Source: CAYLLN01 sp964384375
GTDB taxonomy: Bacteria > Planctomycetota > Planctomycetia > Pirellulales > Pirellulaceae
Direction: 5' to 3'
Length of the DNA: 64,000 bases
NCBI GenBank assembly: GCA_964384375.1
Contig: CAYLLN010000033.1
Location: 3,845 to 67,844, forward strand
Shown here: positions 15,864 through 25,413 of the stretch, piece by piece
Layout: every line of letters begins with the position of its first letter
Numbering within the stretch: position 1 is the stretch's first letter
Program-made: the position numbers and the translations under genes
The notes under the pieces: model-generated
Databases searched by the model: none
What the model was told of the DNA's origin: nothing
The model's input: the letters and a program-made list of their open reading frames with translations, nothing else

Positions 15864-17987
15864 ATGCCTCAGGCGGTTGGCACAAATACACTTGAATCGG
15901 GCTGCTCCGAGATTGTTGCGAAGTATCGCGCGGCACGAGCTAAGGAACATGGCCAACCGGAAGGCAAGCCGAGTCTCGGCGCTCGGATCATTTTCGATCC
16001 CCTGCAATACGCCATGTTCGACAACGTGGCCGAGGCGTTTCACTTCCACGCCGACTTGAACCCCGACCTGACGCATCTCAAACAGCCGGTCATTCAACAG
16101 TGGACAGAAGGGGAAAAGCAAAGGCCTGTCGAGCGCGTGACGGCTGCCGAGTTTCAGAGGCGCGAGCAGAAGATCGCTCACTATCTGCGTAGCATTGGCG
16201 TGCGCGCGGGGACGCGCGTGGCGATTGTCGCAGCCGATGGCCCGCATTGGCCGGCCTTTGAAACGGCGGTATGGGATGCCGACGGCGAAGTCGTCAATAT
16301 CTATGTCCGGAACACGGCCGAGCGAACCGGATTTTGCCTCATCGACTCCGGGGCGAAGATCGTCGTCGTCCAGAACCAGGAGCAATTCGACAAGCTGCTC
16401 AAAGTGATGGACGCCCCGTTTCTCGTCGAAGGGCATGAGGAGCAAGACGCGTACGAATCGACACTCGAACTTCAGAAAATCATCACGATCAACCCCGTTT
16501 CGATTCCGCCGAAGTTTGCCCGCTTCGCTTCGCTTGTGCAGTCGGCTGCGGAGATCTTCGCGGGGCCGGATCCGCCGCGGCAAATGATCTCGACGCGCGC
16601 TCCGGAGGACATCGCCAACATTGTCTATACGTCAGGCTCCAGCGGTGCTCCCAAGGGGGTACTTTGCAGCCATGGCGCGACGCTGCACAACCTGCGGATG
16701 GTCGCCCGGTCCGGGATTATCGACTTCGTAAATCTTCATCAGGCGAAAACTGAATCGGATCTACCACACGTTTTTAGCTCTCTTCCGGAGCGCGCACACG
16801 CGTTCCCAATGCGCATCGGGCAGTCGGTGGCGACCTCTCCGGCAATCGGCGTTTATCCCGCGGAGCTGGACAAGAAGTCGAACAACATCACGCCGGAGTT
16901 CCGCGAGTCGATGGGTCGCGACCATCGCGAGAACGCCCTCGGCATCGAGCCCACTGTTCCCAAAATCCTGAGCCAACTCCGCAAGCGAATCCTGGGAAAC
17001 ATGGATCAGGGGGGAATGAAGGGGAAGCTTGCCAAGCTCGTGGCCCTAAACGCGGCGCGGCACCTCCGCTGCCGCGTGCAAGGGAAGTACCGTCCGCTCA
17101 CAATGCTGCTCTATCAAATGCTCGCTCCGGTCCGCAGCAAAATGAGCCGCATCATCAAGACGCAGTTCGCGCAGGAGAAATTCGACGTCTTCATCAGTGG
17201 CGGGGCTGCGCTGCCGCTCGAGACGGACACTTTCTTCTGGGCACTGGGAATCCCGATCCTCGAAGGGTACGGTTCGTCGGAAACGAATTGCCCCGTATTC
17301 ATCAATCGGCTGGGCGAGTTTGGCGTCGATTACATGAACGGCACGGTCGGTTCCGCGATGGCCCCTGATGTGCACACGCGGCTTGATCCGGAGACGGGCG
17401 AATTGTTGATCAGTGCGCCGTGCCTGGCGTCGGGCTACCTGAATCGGCCGAGTGCCACCGCCAAGGCGTGGATCACCGACGAGCAGGGAGTTCGCTGGTA
17501 TCGCACGAAGGATGTCGGCGAGTTTGTGAACGGCAAGTTCCTGCGGCTCAAGGGGCGGTGCGACGACGTGCTCGTGCTCGAAAACGGAGAAAACGTCGGC
17601 GCGACCGAAGTCAGCGAGCGATTCGACGCTTGCCAGCTGGTTCAGCACGGCGTGGTCTTCGGCCACAAGAGGCCGGCACTCGTCGCTCTCGTCACACTGA
17701 ACTTCAAGGAAATCAAATCTCGTGCCGGCCAGGAGGGGCTGCGTCTGGGCGACGATTTTCACGCCTGCCCGCTCGTGAAAGGGCTGATCGAGCAGGAGAT
17801 CAAGCAGTATGTAAACTCGGAAGGGCGTGTGTTCGAGAAGATCCGCCATTTCGCCATCATTCCGCCGCTCTCGATCGAGCAAGGGACGCTGACGGGCAAG
17901 GAGGAGCCGGTGCGACGCCGGATCGAGGAGCACTACGCCGATCTGATCGAGAGTCTGTATGCGAATCCCGCGAACTGGCTGAAATAA
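15864..17987 (+). CDS. long-chain fatty acyl-CoA/AMP synthetase (ANL superfamily)
   Basis: The protein has 707 residues from an ATG at 15864. It activates a carboxylic acid through an acyl-adenylate, most likely a long-chain fatty acid to its CoA thioester. The adenylation motifs are complete: P-loop-like YTSGSSGAPKG, ILEGYGSSETN, the GELLISAPCLASGYLN block and YRTKDVGEF with KGRCDDVLVLENGENV. The middle part (residues 320-450) is longer than in the shortest family members, as in Faa/AAE-type synthetases. It is the first gene of a three-gene operon with an acyltransferase 14 bases downstream and an acyl-CoA dehydrogenase. The frame is open upstream to 15753, but MPQAVG is the first convincing start. 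Confidence 0.88.
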   Translation: MPQAVGTNTLESGCSEIVAKYRAARAKEHGQPEGKPSLGARIIFDPLQYAMFDNVAEAFHFHADLNPDLTHLKQPVIQQWTEGEKQRPVERVTAAEFQRREQKIAHYLRSIGVRAGTRVAIVAADGPHWPAFETAVWDADGEVVNIYVRNTAERTGFCLIDSGAKIVVVQNQEQFDKLLKVMDAPFLVEGHEEQDAYESTLELQKIITINPVSIPPKFARFASLVQSAAEIFAGPDPPRQMISTRAPEDIANIVYTSGSSGAPKGVLCSHGATLHNLRMVARSGIIDFVNLHQAKTESDLPHVFSSLPERAHAFPMRIGQSVATSPAIGVYPAELDKKSNNITPEFRESMGRDHRENALGIEPTVPKILSQLRKRILGNMDQGGMKGKLAKLVALNAARHLRCRVQGKYRPLTMLLYQMLAPVRSKMSRIIKTQFAQEKFDVFISGGAALPLETDTFFWALGIPILEGYGSSETNCPVFINRLGEFGVDYMNGTVGSAMAPDVHTRLDPETGELLISAPCLASGYLNRPSATAKAWITDEQGVRWYRTKDVGEFVNGKFLRLKGRCDDVLVLENGENVGATEVSERFDACQLVQHGVVFGHKRPALVALVTLNFKEIKSRAGQEGLRLGDDFHACPLVKGLIEQEIKQYVNSEGRVFEKIRHFAIIPPLSIEQGTLTGKEEPVRRRIEEHYADLIESLYANPANWLK

Positions 17988-18001
17988 CGGCGGGCAATCA
18001 A

Positions 18002-19447
18002 ATGGCAGGATTCAATCCGAAAGACTTCGCCAAACCGATCCCGAGCCGGCTCGTCATGGGAATGATGGGCCCGGTGAATCGCTATCTCATTTTGCAGGGC
18101 GTTCCCGGTCTGCGGCGGCTGCCCCTGGCTTGGCAGCTGCCGCTGGTGGGGGACGTTCCGAATCCCGGCAGCACGGCCAAGGTGCTGGAAGTCGATTTTC
18201 CGGCGAGCGAGATCGCCCGATTCAAACAGTTTATCAACCCGGGCACGGCGGCGTTCATCGGCCCAAATCATCCCGAGTTCTGGACCGACTGGAGTCTCGA
18301 CAAGTACTTTGCCGACGCGGTTTCGCCCAGGATGGCCCACTGGGCCTGGTATGGAACGGTCAACGCCAACCCGTTCATGCAGCGATTCTGGCTCCGCAAC
18401 AACCTGATCTCCAACGCCCCCAACGGCAAGGACGAAGCGAAACAGTACGCCATCGATTGGGTGAAAAAGGGACACGGCAATTTGCTGCATCCAGAGGGGA
18501 GTGTGCATTGGACCGCCGACAAGGTGCAAACGATCTTCGGCGGCATCATCGACATGAGCCTGCGCACCAGCCGCGAGCTGATCGACGCGGGGGATACTCG
18601 GCCGGTTTATGCCGTTCCCATGCTCAGCAAGTACTTCTTCGTCGAGGACGTGAGCGCGGCACTTGCCAATGAAATTAGCCTGATTGAACGAAAGCTCGAT
18701 TTTGCGAGCGATCGTCAGGCGAGGCTGGAGGATCGCCTTTTCCAGCTGCAACGACAGATCCTTGTCAGGCAGTTGTCGGCACTCGGCTCGTCCCGGGCAC
18801 AAGTCGAAGTCACTCCGCGCACCTTCTTCGCGATACAGCACGAGTTCCAAGACGAATTGCTGGAGCGGCTTCGCACCACTTACGGTGTACGCACCGGAGA
18901 GTTGCCCGCTCAGCTCCGTTCGTACGAGAAGGAAATCAAACTGCTCCGGCCCGCAAAACGCACGGAACCGAACGATCCCTCGCTCCGCCGGTATAAGGAA
19001 GAAACGAAGCTCGTCGCGGAAATTCGCCGGCTCGACACCTTCCAGGCGGAGGTCTATGCCACGGAAACGCTGACCCAGGAACAAATTGCCGAGACGCTCA
19101 AACGGACGAAACGCGATCTGGTGAACTTTACGGCGCTCGACGGCCTGCGCAACGTGATGCCGGTTGCCGCGGGCTGGCGTAAGGTCATTTTGCGCTGCGG
19201 CGAACCGATCAACATTCGCGAGCGGCTGGAGCAACACCGGGGCGATTCGACGGAGCTTTCCGAGCAACTTCTGATTGAATTCCGCAAGCGGATGCAAGCG
19301 AAGCTCGACGAGCTAATCGCCATGAGCAAACCGGTGACCGAGCGGTTTGCCCGGCCTAACCCTTTCGCTGCTGCCGACTTGCCCCGTTGCCCGACGCCAA
19401 ATCTGTCCGAAACTGAAGCGGCAGTCGCCGCAGGCGCTCGCACTTGA
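18002..19447 (+). CDS. PlsC-like acyltransferase
   Basis: The protein has 481 residues from an ATG at 18002. The N-terminal part resembles glycerolipid acyltransferases. GTAAFIGPNHPEFWTDW stands in for the catalytic block, and LLHPEGSVHW for the substrate-phosphate motif (FPEGTR type). The catalytic block has five residues between His and Asp where the family has four (HX4D), so activity or exact chemistry is uncertain. The C-terminal half (residues 220-430) is rich in charged helices (LIERKLDFASDRQARLEDRL) without a domain I recognise. Position between an acyl-CoA synthetase and an acyl-CoA dehydrogenase supports a role with acyl-CoA. Confidence 0.72.
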   Translation: MAGFNPKDFAKPIPSRLVMGMMGPVNRYLILQGVPGLRRLPLAWQLPLVGDVPNPGSTAKVLEVDFPASEIARFKQFINPGTAAFIGPNHPEFWTDWSLDKYFADAVSPRMAHWAWYGTVNANPFMQRFWLRNNLISNAPNGKDEAKQYAIDWVKKGHGNLLHPEGSVHWTADKVQTIFGGIIDMSLRTSRELIDAGDTRPVYAVPMLSKYFFVEDVSAALANEISLIERKLDFASDRQARLEDRLFQLQRQILVRQLSALGSSRAQVEVTPRTFFAIQHEFQDELLERLRTTYGVRTGELPAQLRSYEKEIKLLRPAKRTEPNDPSLRRYKEETKLVAEIRRLDTFQAEVYATETLTQEQIAETLKRTKRDLVNFTALDGLRNVMPVAAGWRKVILRCGEPINIRERLEQHRGDSTELSEQLLIEFRKRMQAKLDELIAMSKPVTERFARPNPFAAADLPRCPTPNLSETEAAVAAGART

Positions 19448-19476
19448 CAGCCGTTCGGATTCTCCAGGTGGATAAC

Positions 19477-21825
19477 ATGCTTTCACAGTCGGAATCTGAA
19501 ACCCCAATCGAAAATGACCCGGAAAGCGTCGTCAATCTCGACTATGCAGTGTCCGACGCACGGGCGAATCTCGCCGCGGCAGGATCGCTGCTCGACCTTT
19601 CCCCGGCACACGCGGAGTATGCCCGGCGGCTGGCGGCGATCGTCGCTCGCGAAGCGCCGCTCGAGCGGGTTCTGGAATGGGACCGGGCCAAAATGCCCCC
19701 GCTGCCTGTCTTGCGGGCGATGGTGGACGAAGGGATTTTCGTCAGCGGCGTGCCGATTCCAGACTGGGCGTACGCCCGTACGTTTGCGGCCAAACTTGTT
19801 CGCTCCGGCGTGATCGCTGCGGATGCTCCTTCACGTCTCGATCATGCGCGGGGAAGCAGCCGGCAAGCGCAGGAAGAGTTTCTCAAGCAACTCGGCCGCA
19901 ATGGCCACGCCCGGGCGATGGGAATTGCCGCACAAGCGACCGCGCGCCTCGGCGGCGTCGGCATTGGAACGTTCATGGGGGTGAGCACCGGGCTCTCCGC
20001 CCAAACGATTTATCGCGTCGGCACGCTCGCGCAGCAGGCGTTTTGGCTCAATGCCCTCAATCGCGGCATCTTCACCTACGGCTTCGCTCTGACCGAGAAG
20101 AACGCCGGCTCCGATCCGCGCAGCATGACGACGACGTTCGTCAAAGAGATAGGGGAGGGGGGGCAAGCGGTCTATCGTCTGAACGGCGACAAGAAGTTCA
20201 TCGGCAACGCGGCCCGCGTCTTGGATTCCGCCGGCAACGTCGTCCATCGGGGCGCCGACTTCCTGCTCGTCTTTGCCGTCGATGATCCGGCCAAGCCACC
20301 GAAGGATCGCGTCTTTCACTGCTTTCTGGTGCCGCGCGGGCGGATCGGCGAGGAGAACATTCGGCATACCGGGGGCGAATGGAACAAGACCGGCTTGCGA
20401 GAGGTTAACAACGGCAATTTCGATCTACGCGACGTCGTTGTTCCCGATTGCTGCGTGCTCGGGACGCCCGGCGAGAATATGTATCCCAAGCTCCTCGGCA
20501 CGCTCGATGTGACGCGCTTCCTCGTCGGCGCGATGGGGGTCGGCACGGCCGAAGCAGCACTGGAAATCGCGCAGCAATACTCGCAGCAACGGAACCAGAA
20601 TGGAATTCCGATCGCCCGCTATCCGATGATCGCCCATCCCTTACGCGAACTCGAAGCGAGGGTGCTTGTCGGCAGACTGCTGATTCAGGAGGCGGCAACC
20701 CTCGTCGATCAGGCCGACGGCGACCGGCAGCAACTGTCGGACAAGATGACCGCAATGCTCGCGGAAGTGGCCGAGAGCGAGGCGGAGCTGGCAAGCCTTT
20801 TCGCGTTGCATTCCGCGCGAGACATCCAGCAGGCATGTGATGAGGCAATCGCCAAGTGCAAGACGGCGCTCGACGAGAGCGGGCAACGGCTGAAGCTGAG
20901 TGAGCGCAAGGCGATGCTCCGGGACGCGATCCACTCGCTGCATGCGCAAACTCGCAAGTTGCGAGATCATGCGCCGGCCGATGCTGTGGCCCAAGCGAAG
21001 TCCGTCTTTCGTCGCAGCCAAAAGGTGCTCGACGCGATGAACGATGCCGAGGAGCCGACGCGTTTCGGCACCGAAACGGCTATGGCCAAGCTCTATGGGA
21101 GCGAGCTCGCACAGCAGGCGATCTATCAGGCTCGGCAAACACTCGGCGGCAACGGCTACCTGGAAAATCCCGAGGAAGGGCTCGGCCTCGGCAAGCGCTC
21201 GCGCGATGCCGAAGTGCTGACCATCTATGAAGGGCAGTCGAACATCCAGCGCGGCATCATCGCGCAGGGCATCCTGATGCAGCATCTTAAAAAGGTGCGG
21301 ATGCCCCTCCTGGCACCCGGCGCGATCTGGCAGAAGCTGAACTTCCTGTTGCTCAAAAGCCGCCTGACGAAGGAGACGCACTACAAAATTTTGATGAGCA
21401 CGTCGCGCACGCCGGTCGAGCGGACCAACGCCGCCTTCAAGTACGCGGTGGTGGACGTGATGGGGCGCTACAGCCAATCGCTGCAGGCCGTCAAGGAGCG
21501 ATGGCGGCGCGAGGGAGTTCCAGCCGAGTATCGGGACTGGGACGAAGGGAGCATTGAGCGGCAGCAGAACTTTCTGGCGGCGAATCCGATTCAAGCCCGG
21601 CTCGCGCTGCTCGCTGATTTGGCTGTGTATCGCAAGCTCATTCATCTTGCCAGCCGCGAATTGGAACGGAGCCGGCAGATTGCAGCTCCCACTACCGAAC
21701 GGGAGCAGCAGCGGGAGTTACTGGAAGAATTCCTCGTCCTCGGAGTCGAACGAGTGCTGGAGCTGGTGGGACGCCTATCGGGAGACTACCTGGCAATGGT
21801 CGAACGGAAACTTCAGCTCGATTAG
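19477..21825 (+). CDS. acyl-CoA dehydrogenase with a helical insertion
   Basis: The protein has 782 residues from an ATG at 19477 (AGGTGG upstream). It introduces a double bond alpha-beta to the CoA ester, passing electrons through FAD. The core is recognisable: FALTEKNAGSDPRSM, NGDKKFIGNAA, GGEWNKTGLREV, TRFLVGAMGVG, then TAMAKLYGSELAQQA, LGGNGYLE and TIYEGQSNIQRG, whose Glu is the usual catalytic base. Between residues about 414 and 530 the fold is interrupted by around 115 residues of predicted coiled coil (KMTAMLAEVAESEAELASLF). A C-terminal extension of about 150 helical residues is also present. Third gene of the lipid operon. Confidence 0.88.
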   Translation: MLSQSESETPIENDPESVVNLDYAVSDARANLAAAGSLLDLSPAHAEYARRLAAIVAREAPLERVLEWDRAKMPPLPVLRAMVDEGIFVSGVPIPDWAYARTFAAKLVRSGVIAADAPSRLDHARGSSRQAQEEFLKQLGRNGHARAMGIAAQATARLGGVGIGTFMGVSTGLSAQTIYRVGTLAQQAFWLNALNRGIFTYGFALTEKNAGSDPRSMTTTFVKEIGEGGQAVYRLNGDKKFIGNAARVLDSAGNVVHRGADFLLVFAVDDPAKPPKDRVFHCFLVPRGRIGEENIRHTGGEWNKTGLREVNNGNFDLRDVVVPDCCVLGTPGENMYPKLLGTLDVTRFLVGAMGVGTAEAALEIAQQYSQQRNQNGIPIARYPMIAHPLRELEARVLVGRLLIQEAATLVDQADGDRQQLSDKMTAMLAEVAESEAELASLFALHSARDIQQACDEAIAKCKTALDESGQRLKLSERKAMLRDAIHSLHAQTRKLRDHAPADAVAQAKSVFRRSQKVLDAMNDAEEPTRFGTETAMAKLYGSELAQQAIYQARQTLGGNGYLENPEEGLGLGKRSRDAEVLTIYEGQSNIQRGIIAQGILMQHLKKVRMPLLAPGAIWQKLNFLLLKSRLTKETHYKILMSTSRTPVERTNAAFKYAVVDVMGRYSQSLQAVKERWRREGVPAEYRDWDEGSIERQQNFLAANPIQARLALLADLAVYRKLIHLASRELERSRQIAAPTTEREQQRELLEEFLVLGVERVLELVGRLSGDYLAMVERKLQLD

Positions 21826-22021
21826 CGCCCAGCGTCTTTGGACGGCTGTCCGACCTAGTCCCCCACGCCACGGTCGCGGAAGTGGGCTTCGGAGAGCCAG
21901 GTTGCCGCGGCAGCCTGCTGCTTCTTAATCGAAAGAACGAGCGCAATTCCGGTCACTTCGACCTGCTGCTGCAGCGTCGCCAGCACCTGGAAAGACCTGA
22001 CCAACGACGTCAACTTCATAG

Positions 22022-22525
22022 CAAGCACCCGCGGCAGTCGAAACCAGTCAGCCACTCATCGACGAGGGAACACACGAGCTGACCGTCTCGCTGCCGGATC
22101 ATCCGATCCAGATTGCCGGCGATCGGGCCCGGCTGACACAGGTGCTGTCGAACCTGCTCAACAACGCGGCCAAGTACACACCGCCCGGCGGTCGTATCGC
22201 CATCTCGCTGGCCGAAGAGAACGGCCACGCCGTTTTCTGCGTCCGCGATTCTGGCGTGGGAATTCCCGCTCCGATGCTCAACCGCGTGTTCGACCTCTTC
22301 ACGCAGGTCGAGCATTCGCTCGACCGGTCGCAAGGGGGCCTCGGCATCGGCCTGACGCTCGTACGCGAACTCGTCGAGATGCACGGCGGACAGGTGCAAG
22401 TCACCAGCGGAGGGGCAGGGCAGGGGAGCGAGTTCCGCGTGCGCATTCCGCGTGCCGCCGATGCCTCTGCTGCGCGAGAACTGGCCGCTGCTCCGCCGAC
22501 GGAGGTGGCGGAGTCGTGTCGGTAG
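22022..22525 (+). pseudogene. histidine kinase remnant (HATPase_c domain only)
   Basis: From an in-frame TAG at 22019 the frame is open to 22525. It encodes the end of a kinase: an N box (LSNLLNNAAKYTPPGGR), a G1 box (VRDSGVGIP), an F-like box (FDLFTQVEHSL), a G2 box (GGLGIGLTLV) and a trailing GSEFRVRIP. The region before it (21826-22020) shows no dimerisation helix with phospho-accepting His, and stops break the frame. It is therefore a 5'-truncated hybrid or sensor kinase. An isolated GTG-started ORF of 127 residues (22142) could still be expressed as a stand-alone ATP-binding fragment. Confidence 0.7.
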
Positions 22526-22686
22526 CGGCTCGCGGCCAGAGCGGTACCTGCCGATACTTTCCAGAGCACGGCCGCCGGCTTATCGACGCCCTATCTCCGG
22601 CTGGTACACTCTGCCAAGGGGAAAAGTAACCTCGCGAAAGATCATCCGCGCCCTAGCTACTCCGGGCGACACAGAAGAGAACTCAT

Positions 22687-25395
22687 GTGACGATACAGAA
22701 CCTCGACAAGTTCTTTCATCCGCAGCGGATCGCAGTCATCGGAGCGAGCGACCAGCCGGGAAAAGTCGGCACGACGCTGTTGCGGAATCTGGTGGGTCGC
22801 GGATACGCCGGGGTCGTCTATCCCGTCAATGCCAAGCGCGAAGCGGTGCAGGGTATTGCGGCCTATCGGGGTCTGGCGGATTTGCCGCACGTTCCCGATC
22901 TGGCTATCGTCGCAACCCCCGCCGCCACAGTGCCTGGACTCGTCGAGCAATGCGGCCAACTCGGCGTGTCGGCGGTGCTGGTGATCTCCGCCGGCTTTCG
23001 CGAGGTTGGGGCGGAAGGGATGGCCATCGAGCACCAGGTGAAAGCGGCGGCAGCGAAATATCCCGGACTGCGAATTCTCGGCCCAAACTGTTTGGGCTAC
23101 ATGGTGCCGTCGATTGGCCTGAACGCCAGCTTTGCCGGAGCAATGGCGCTGCCGGGCCGAGTGGCCTTTGTTTCGCAGTCGGGGGCACTGTGTACCTCGA
23201 TCCTCGATTGGGCCAACGCTCAGGGAATCGGTTTTTCGCACTTCCTCTCCATCGGCAACATGCTCGATGTGGGCCTGGACGATTTGCTGGATTACCTGGC
23301 AGGCGATTCGCACACCGACTCGGTCGTGCTTTACATCGAGTCGATTACGCAGTCGCGGTCGTTCATGTCCGCGGCCAGGGCCCTCTCGCGCGACAAACCG
23401 ATTGTGGCGTACAAGGCAGGCCGCTTTGCCGCGTCGGCGAAGGCGGCCGCTTCACACACCGGGGCCATGGCAGGCGTCGATGCGGTCTATGAGGCGGCCT
23501 TTCGCCGGGCGGGAATTGTGCGAGTCTTTGACATCGACGAGATGTTCGATTGCGCGGAACTGCTGGCCCGCGAGCGAGTACCGCACGGCCCCCGGTTGGC
23601 GATCATCACGAATGCCGGAGGGCCGGGCGTGATGGCGACCGATGCGCTCCTCGAACGGCGCGGCACGCTGGCGACGCTCGACGCGGCGACCATCGAACAG
23701 TTGAGCCGCGTGTTACCGCCGTTTTGGTCGCACGGCAACCCGGTGGATATCCTGGGCGATGCTCCGCCGGAGCGCTATCGCGACGCGCTGTCGCTCGTGC
23801 TGACCGACCCGAACGTGGACGGTGTGCTCGTGCTCCTGACGCCGCAGGCGATGACCGACGCTTCTGCATCGGCCGATGCCGTCATCGAGGCGGCTCGGCG
23901 ACGGGCCAAGCCGGTGCTGGCCGCGTGGATGGGCGGTGCGCTCGTACAAGCGGGACTCGCCAAGCTGCATGCCGCGGGTGTGCCGACGTATGCGACGGCC
24001 GAGCGAGCGATTCGAGCGTTCATGAGCCTGGTCGAGTACGCTCGCAATCGCGAAGTGCTGATGGAGACGCCGCGCGAAGTTCCCGTTCGCTTCCCGCTGG
24101 ATGCCGAGCAGCTTCGCAACCGGTTTCACACCATTGTTGCGCGAGCGAAAGGGAAGACACTTTCCGAGGATGATTCCAAGGAGCTGCTGGCCGACTATGG
24201 GATTCCGGTCAGTCTCCCGCGGGCCGCTGCAACTGCTGAAGAAGCCGTGCGGCTGTCCGACCAGATCGGCTATCCAGTCGTGCTCAAGGTTCATTCGCCC
24301 GAAATCACGCACAAGACTGACGTCGGCGGCGTCGTGCTCAATCTGACCGGCGAAGCGGACGTTCGTGAGGCTTTCGATCGTATCGTCGCCACCGCCCGGC
24401 GACTCCGGCCAGATGCCCATGTCCTTGGCGTGACGGTGCAAAAGATGGTCACTGCCGTCCACGGAGTGGAAGCAATTCTGGGCATGAAGCGCGATCCGGT
24501 GTTCGGCCCGGTCATCATGATCGGTGCGGGAGGGGTAACAGCCGAACTCTATCAGGACCGCGCGCTCGAGCTGCCGCCGCTCAACGAGCGATTGGCGATG
24601 CGGATGCTCGAATCGCTACGCGCCTGGCCGTTGCTCACCGGGTACCGCGGCCGGCCGGTGGTCAACGTCGAACAACTCCTCGAAACGCTGATGCGGTTTT
24701 CGTACCTAGTGGCCCATTTGCCGGAGATCGCCGAGATTGACGTCAATCCGCTGCTCGTGACGCCCAGCGAGGTGATCGCCCTGGACTGCCGCGTGATCCT
24801 CGGCGACGAACCGCGGGACGCCCGTGCTGAGCCGTTTTCGCACCTGGCGATACGTCCCTATCCCGAAGAGTGGATCAAATCTGTTTCGCTGCCGGACGGT
24901 ACGCCGATTCTCTTGCGGCCCATTCGTCCCGAGGACGAACCGCTTTGGCAAGGGTTGGTGGCAAGTTGCTCGCCGGAGACGCTGCGGCAGCGATTCCGGT
25001 ACCTGTTCAAGTCGCCGACACACGCGATGGCAGCCCGCTTCTGCATCCTCGATTACGACCGCGAGATTGCCATCGTGGCTGAAACGACGATCGGAGGTGA
25101 ACGTCGCTTCGTCGGAATCGGCCGGCTTATCGCCGATGCCGATCATACGAAGGCCGAATTTGCCGTGCTCGTGGCCGACGCCTGGCAAGGACGCGGCGTC
25201 GGCTCGCTCCTCACCGACTATTGCCTGACGATCTGCCAGCGTTGGGGCGTGCGCCAAGTGACGGCGGAGACAGCGCCCGATAACGTGCGGATGCTCTCGA
25301 TGTTCCACCGACGAGGCTTTGCCCTCGATCGCAGCATCTCTAGCGATGTCGTAGTTGTGAAGAAAATGGTTTCGCCGCCCGAAGGAGCGTCCTGA
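22687..25395 (+). CDS. Pat/PatZ-type protein lysine acetyltransferase (NDP-forming acyl-CoA synthetase-like plus GNAT)
   Basis: The protein has 902 residues from a GTG at 22687 with AGAAGAG upstream. The order is a CoA-binding Rossmann domain (residues 10-130, VIGASDQPGKVG), succinyl-CoA-ligase-like domains containing SHTGAMAG (His near 256), an ATP-grasp domain (about 470-700, VVLKVHSPEITHKTDVGGV) and a C-terminal GNAT acetyltransferase (about 745-895) with the acetyl-CoA loop WQGRGVGSLL. This is the layout of Pat/PatZ enzymes, which acetylate lysines of acyl-CoA synthetases and other metabolic enzymes. It meets a deacetylase gene tail to tail with 18 bases between, and lies downstream of an acyl-CoA synthetase operon, so both arms of reversible acylation are present. 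Confidence 0.92.
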   Translation: MTIQNLDKFFHPQRIAVIGASDQPGKVGTTLLRNLVGRGYAGVVYPVNAKREAVQGIAAYRGLADLPHVPDLAIVATPAATVPGLVEQCGQLGVSAVLVISAGFREVGAEGMAIEHQVKAAAAKYPGLRILGPNCLGYMVPSIGLNASFAGAMALPGRVAFVSQSGALCTSILDWANAQGIGFSHFLSIGNMLDVGLDDLLDYLAGDSHTDSVVLYIESITQSRSFMSAARALSRDKPIVAYKAGRFAASAKAAASHTGAMAGVDAVYEAAFRRAGIVRVFDIDEMFDCAELLARERVPHGPRLAIITNAGGPGVMATDALLERRGTLATLDAATIEQLSRVLPPFWSHGNPVDILGDAPPERYRDALSLVLTDPNVDGVLVLLTPQAMTDASASADAVIEAARRRAKPVLAAWMGGALVQAGLAKLHAAGVPTYATAERAIRAFMSLVEYARNREVLMETPREVPVRFPLDAEQLRNRFHTIVARAKGKTLSEDDSKELLADYGIPVSLPRAAATAEEAVRLSDQIGYPVVLKVHSPEITHKTDVGGVVLNLTGEADVREAFDRIVATARRLRPDAHVLGVTVQKMVTAVHGVEAILGMKRDPVFGPVIMIGAGGVTAELYQDRALELPPLNERLAMRMLESLRAWPLLTGYRGRPVVNVEQLLETLMRFSYLVAHLPEIAEIDVNPLLVTPSEVIALDCRVILGDEPRDARAEPFSHLAIRPYPEEWIKSVSLPDGTPILLRPIRPEDEPLWQGLVASCSPETLRQRFRYLFKSPTHAMAARFCILDYDREIAIVAETTIGGERRFVGIGRLIADADHTKAEFAVLVADAWQGRGVGSLLTDYCLTICQRWGVRQVTAETAPDNVRMLSMFHRRGFALDRSISSDVVVVKKMVSPPEGAS

Positions 25396-25413
25396 TTGCT
25401 ATCGCAAGCAGGA

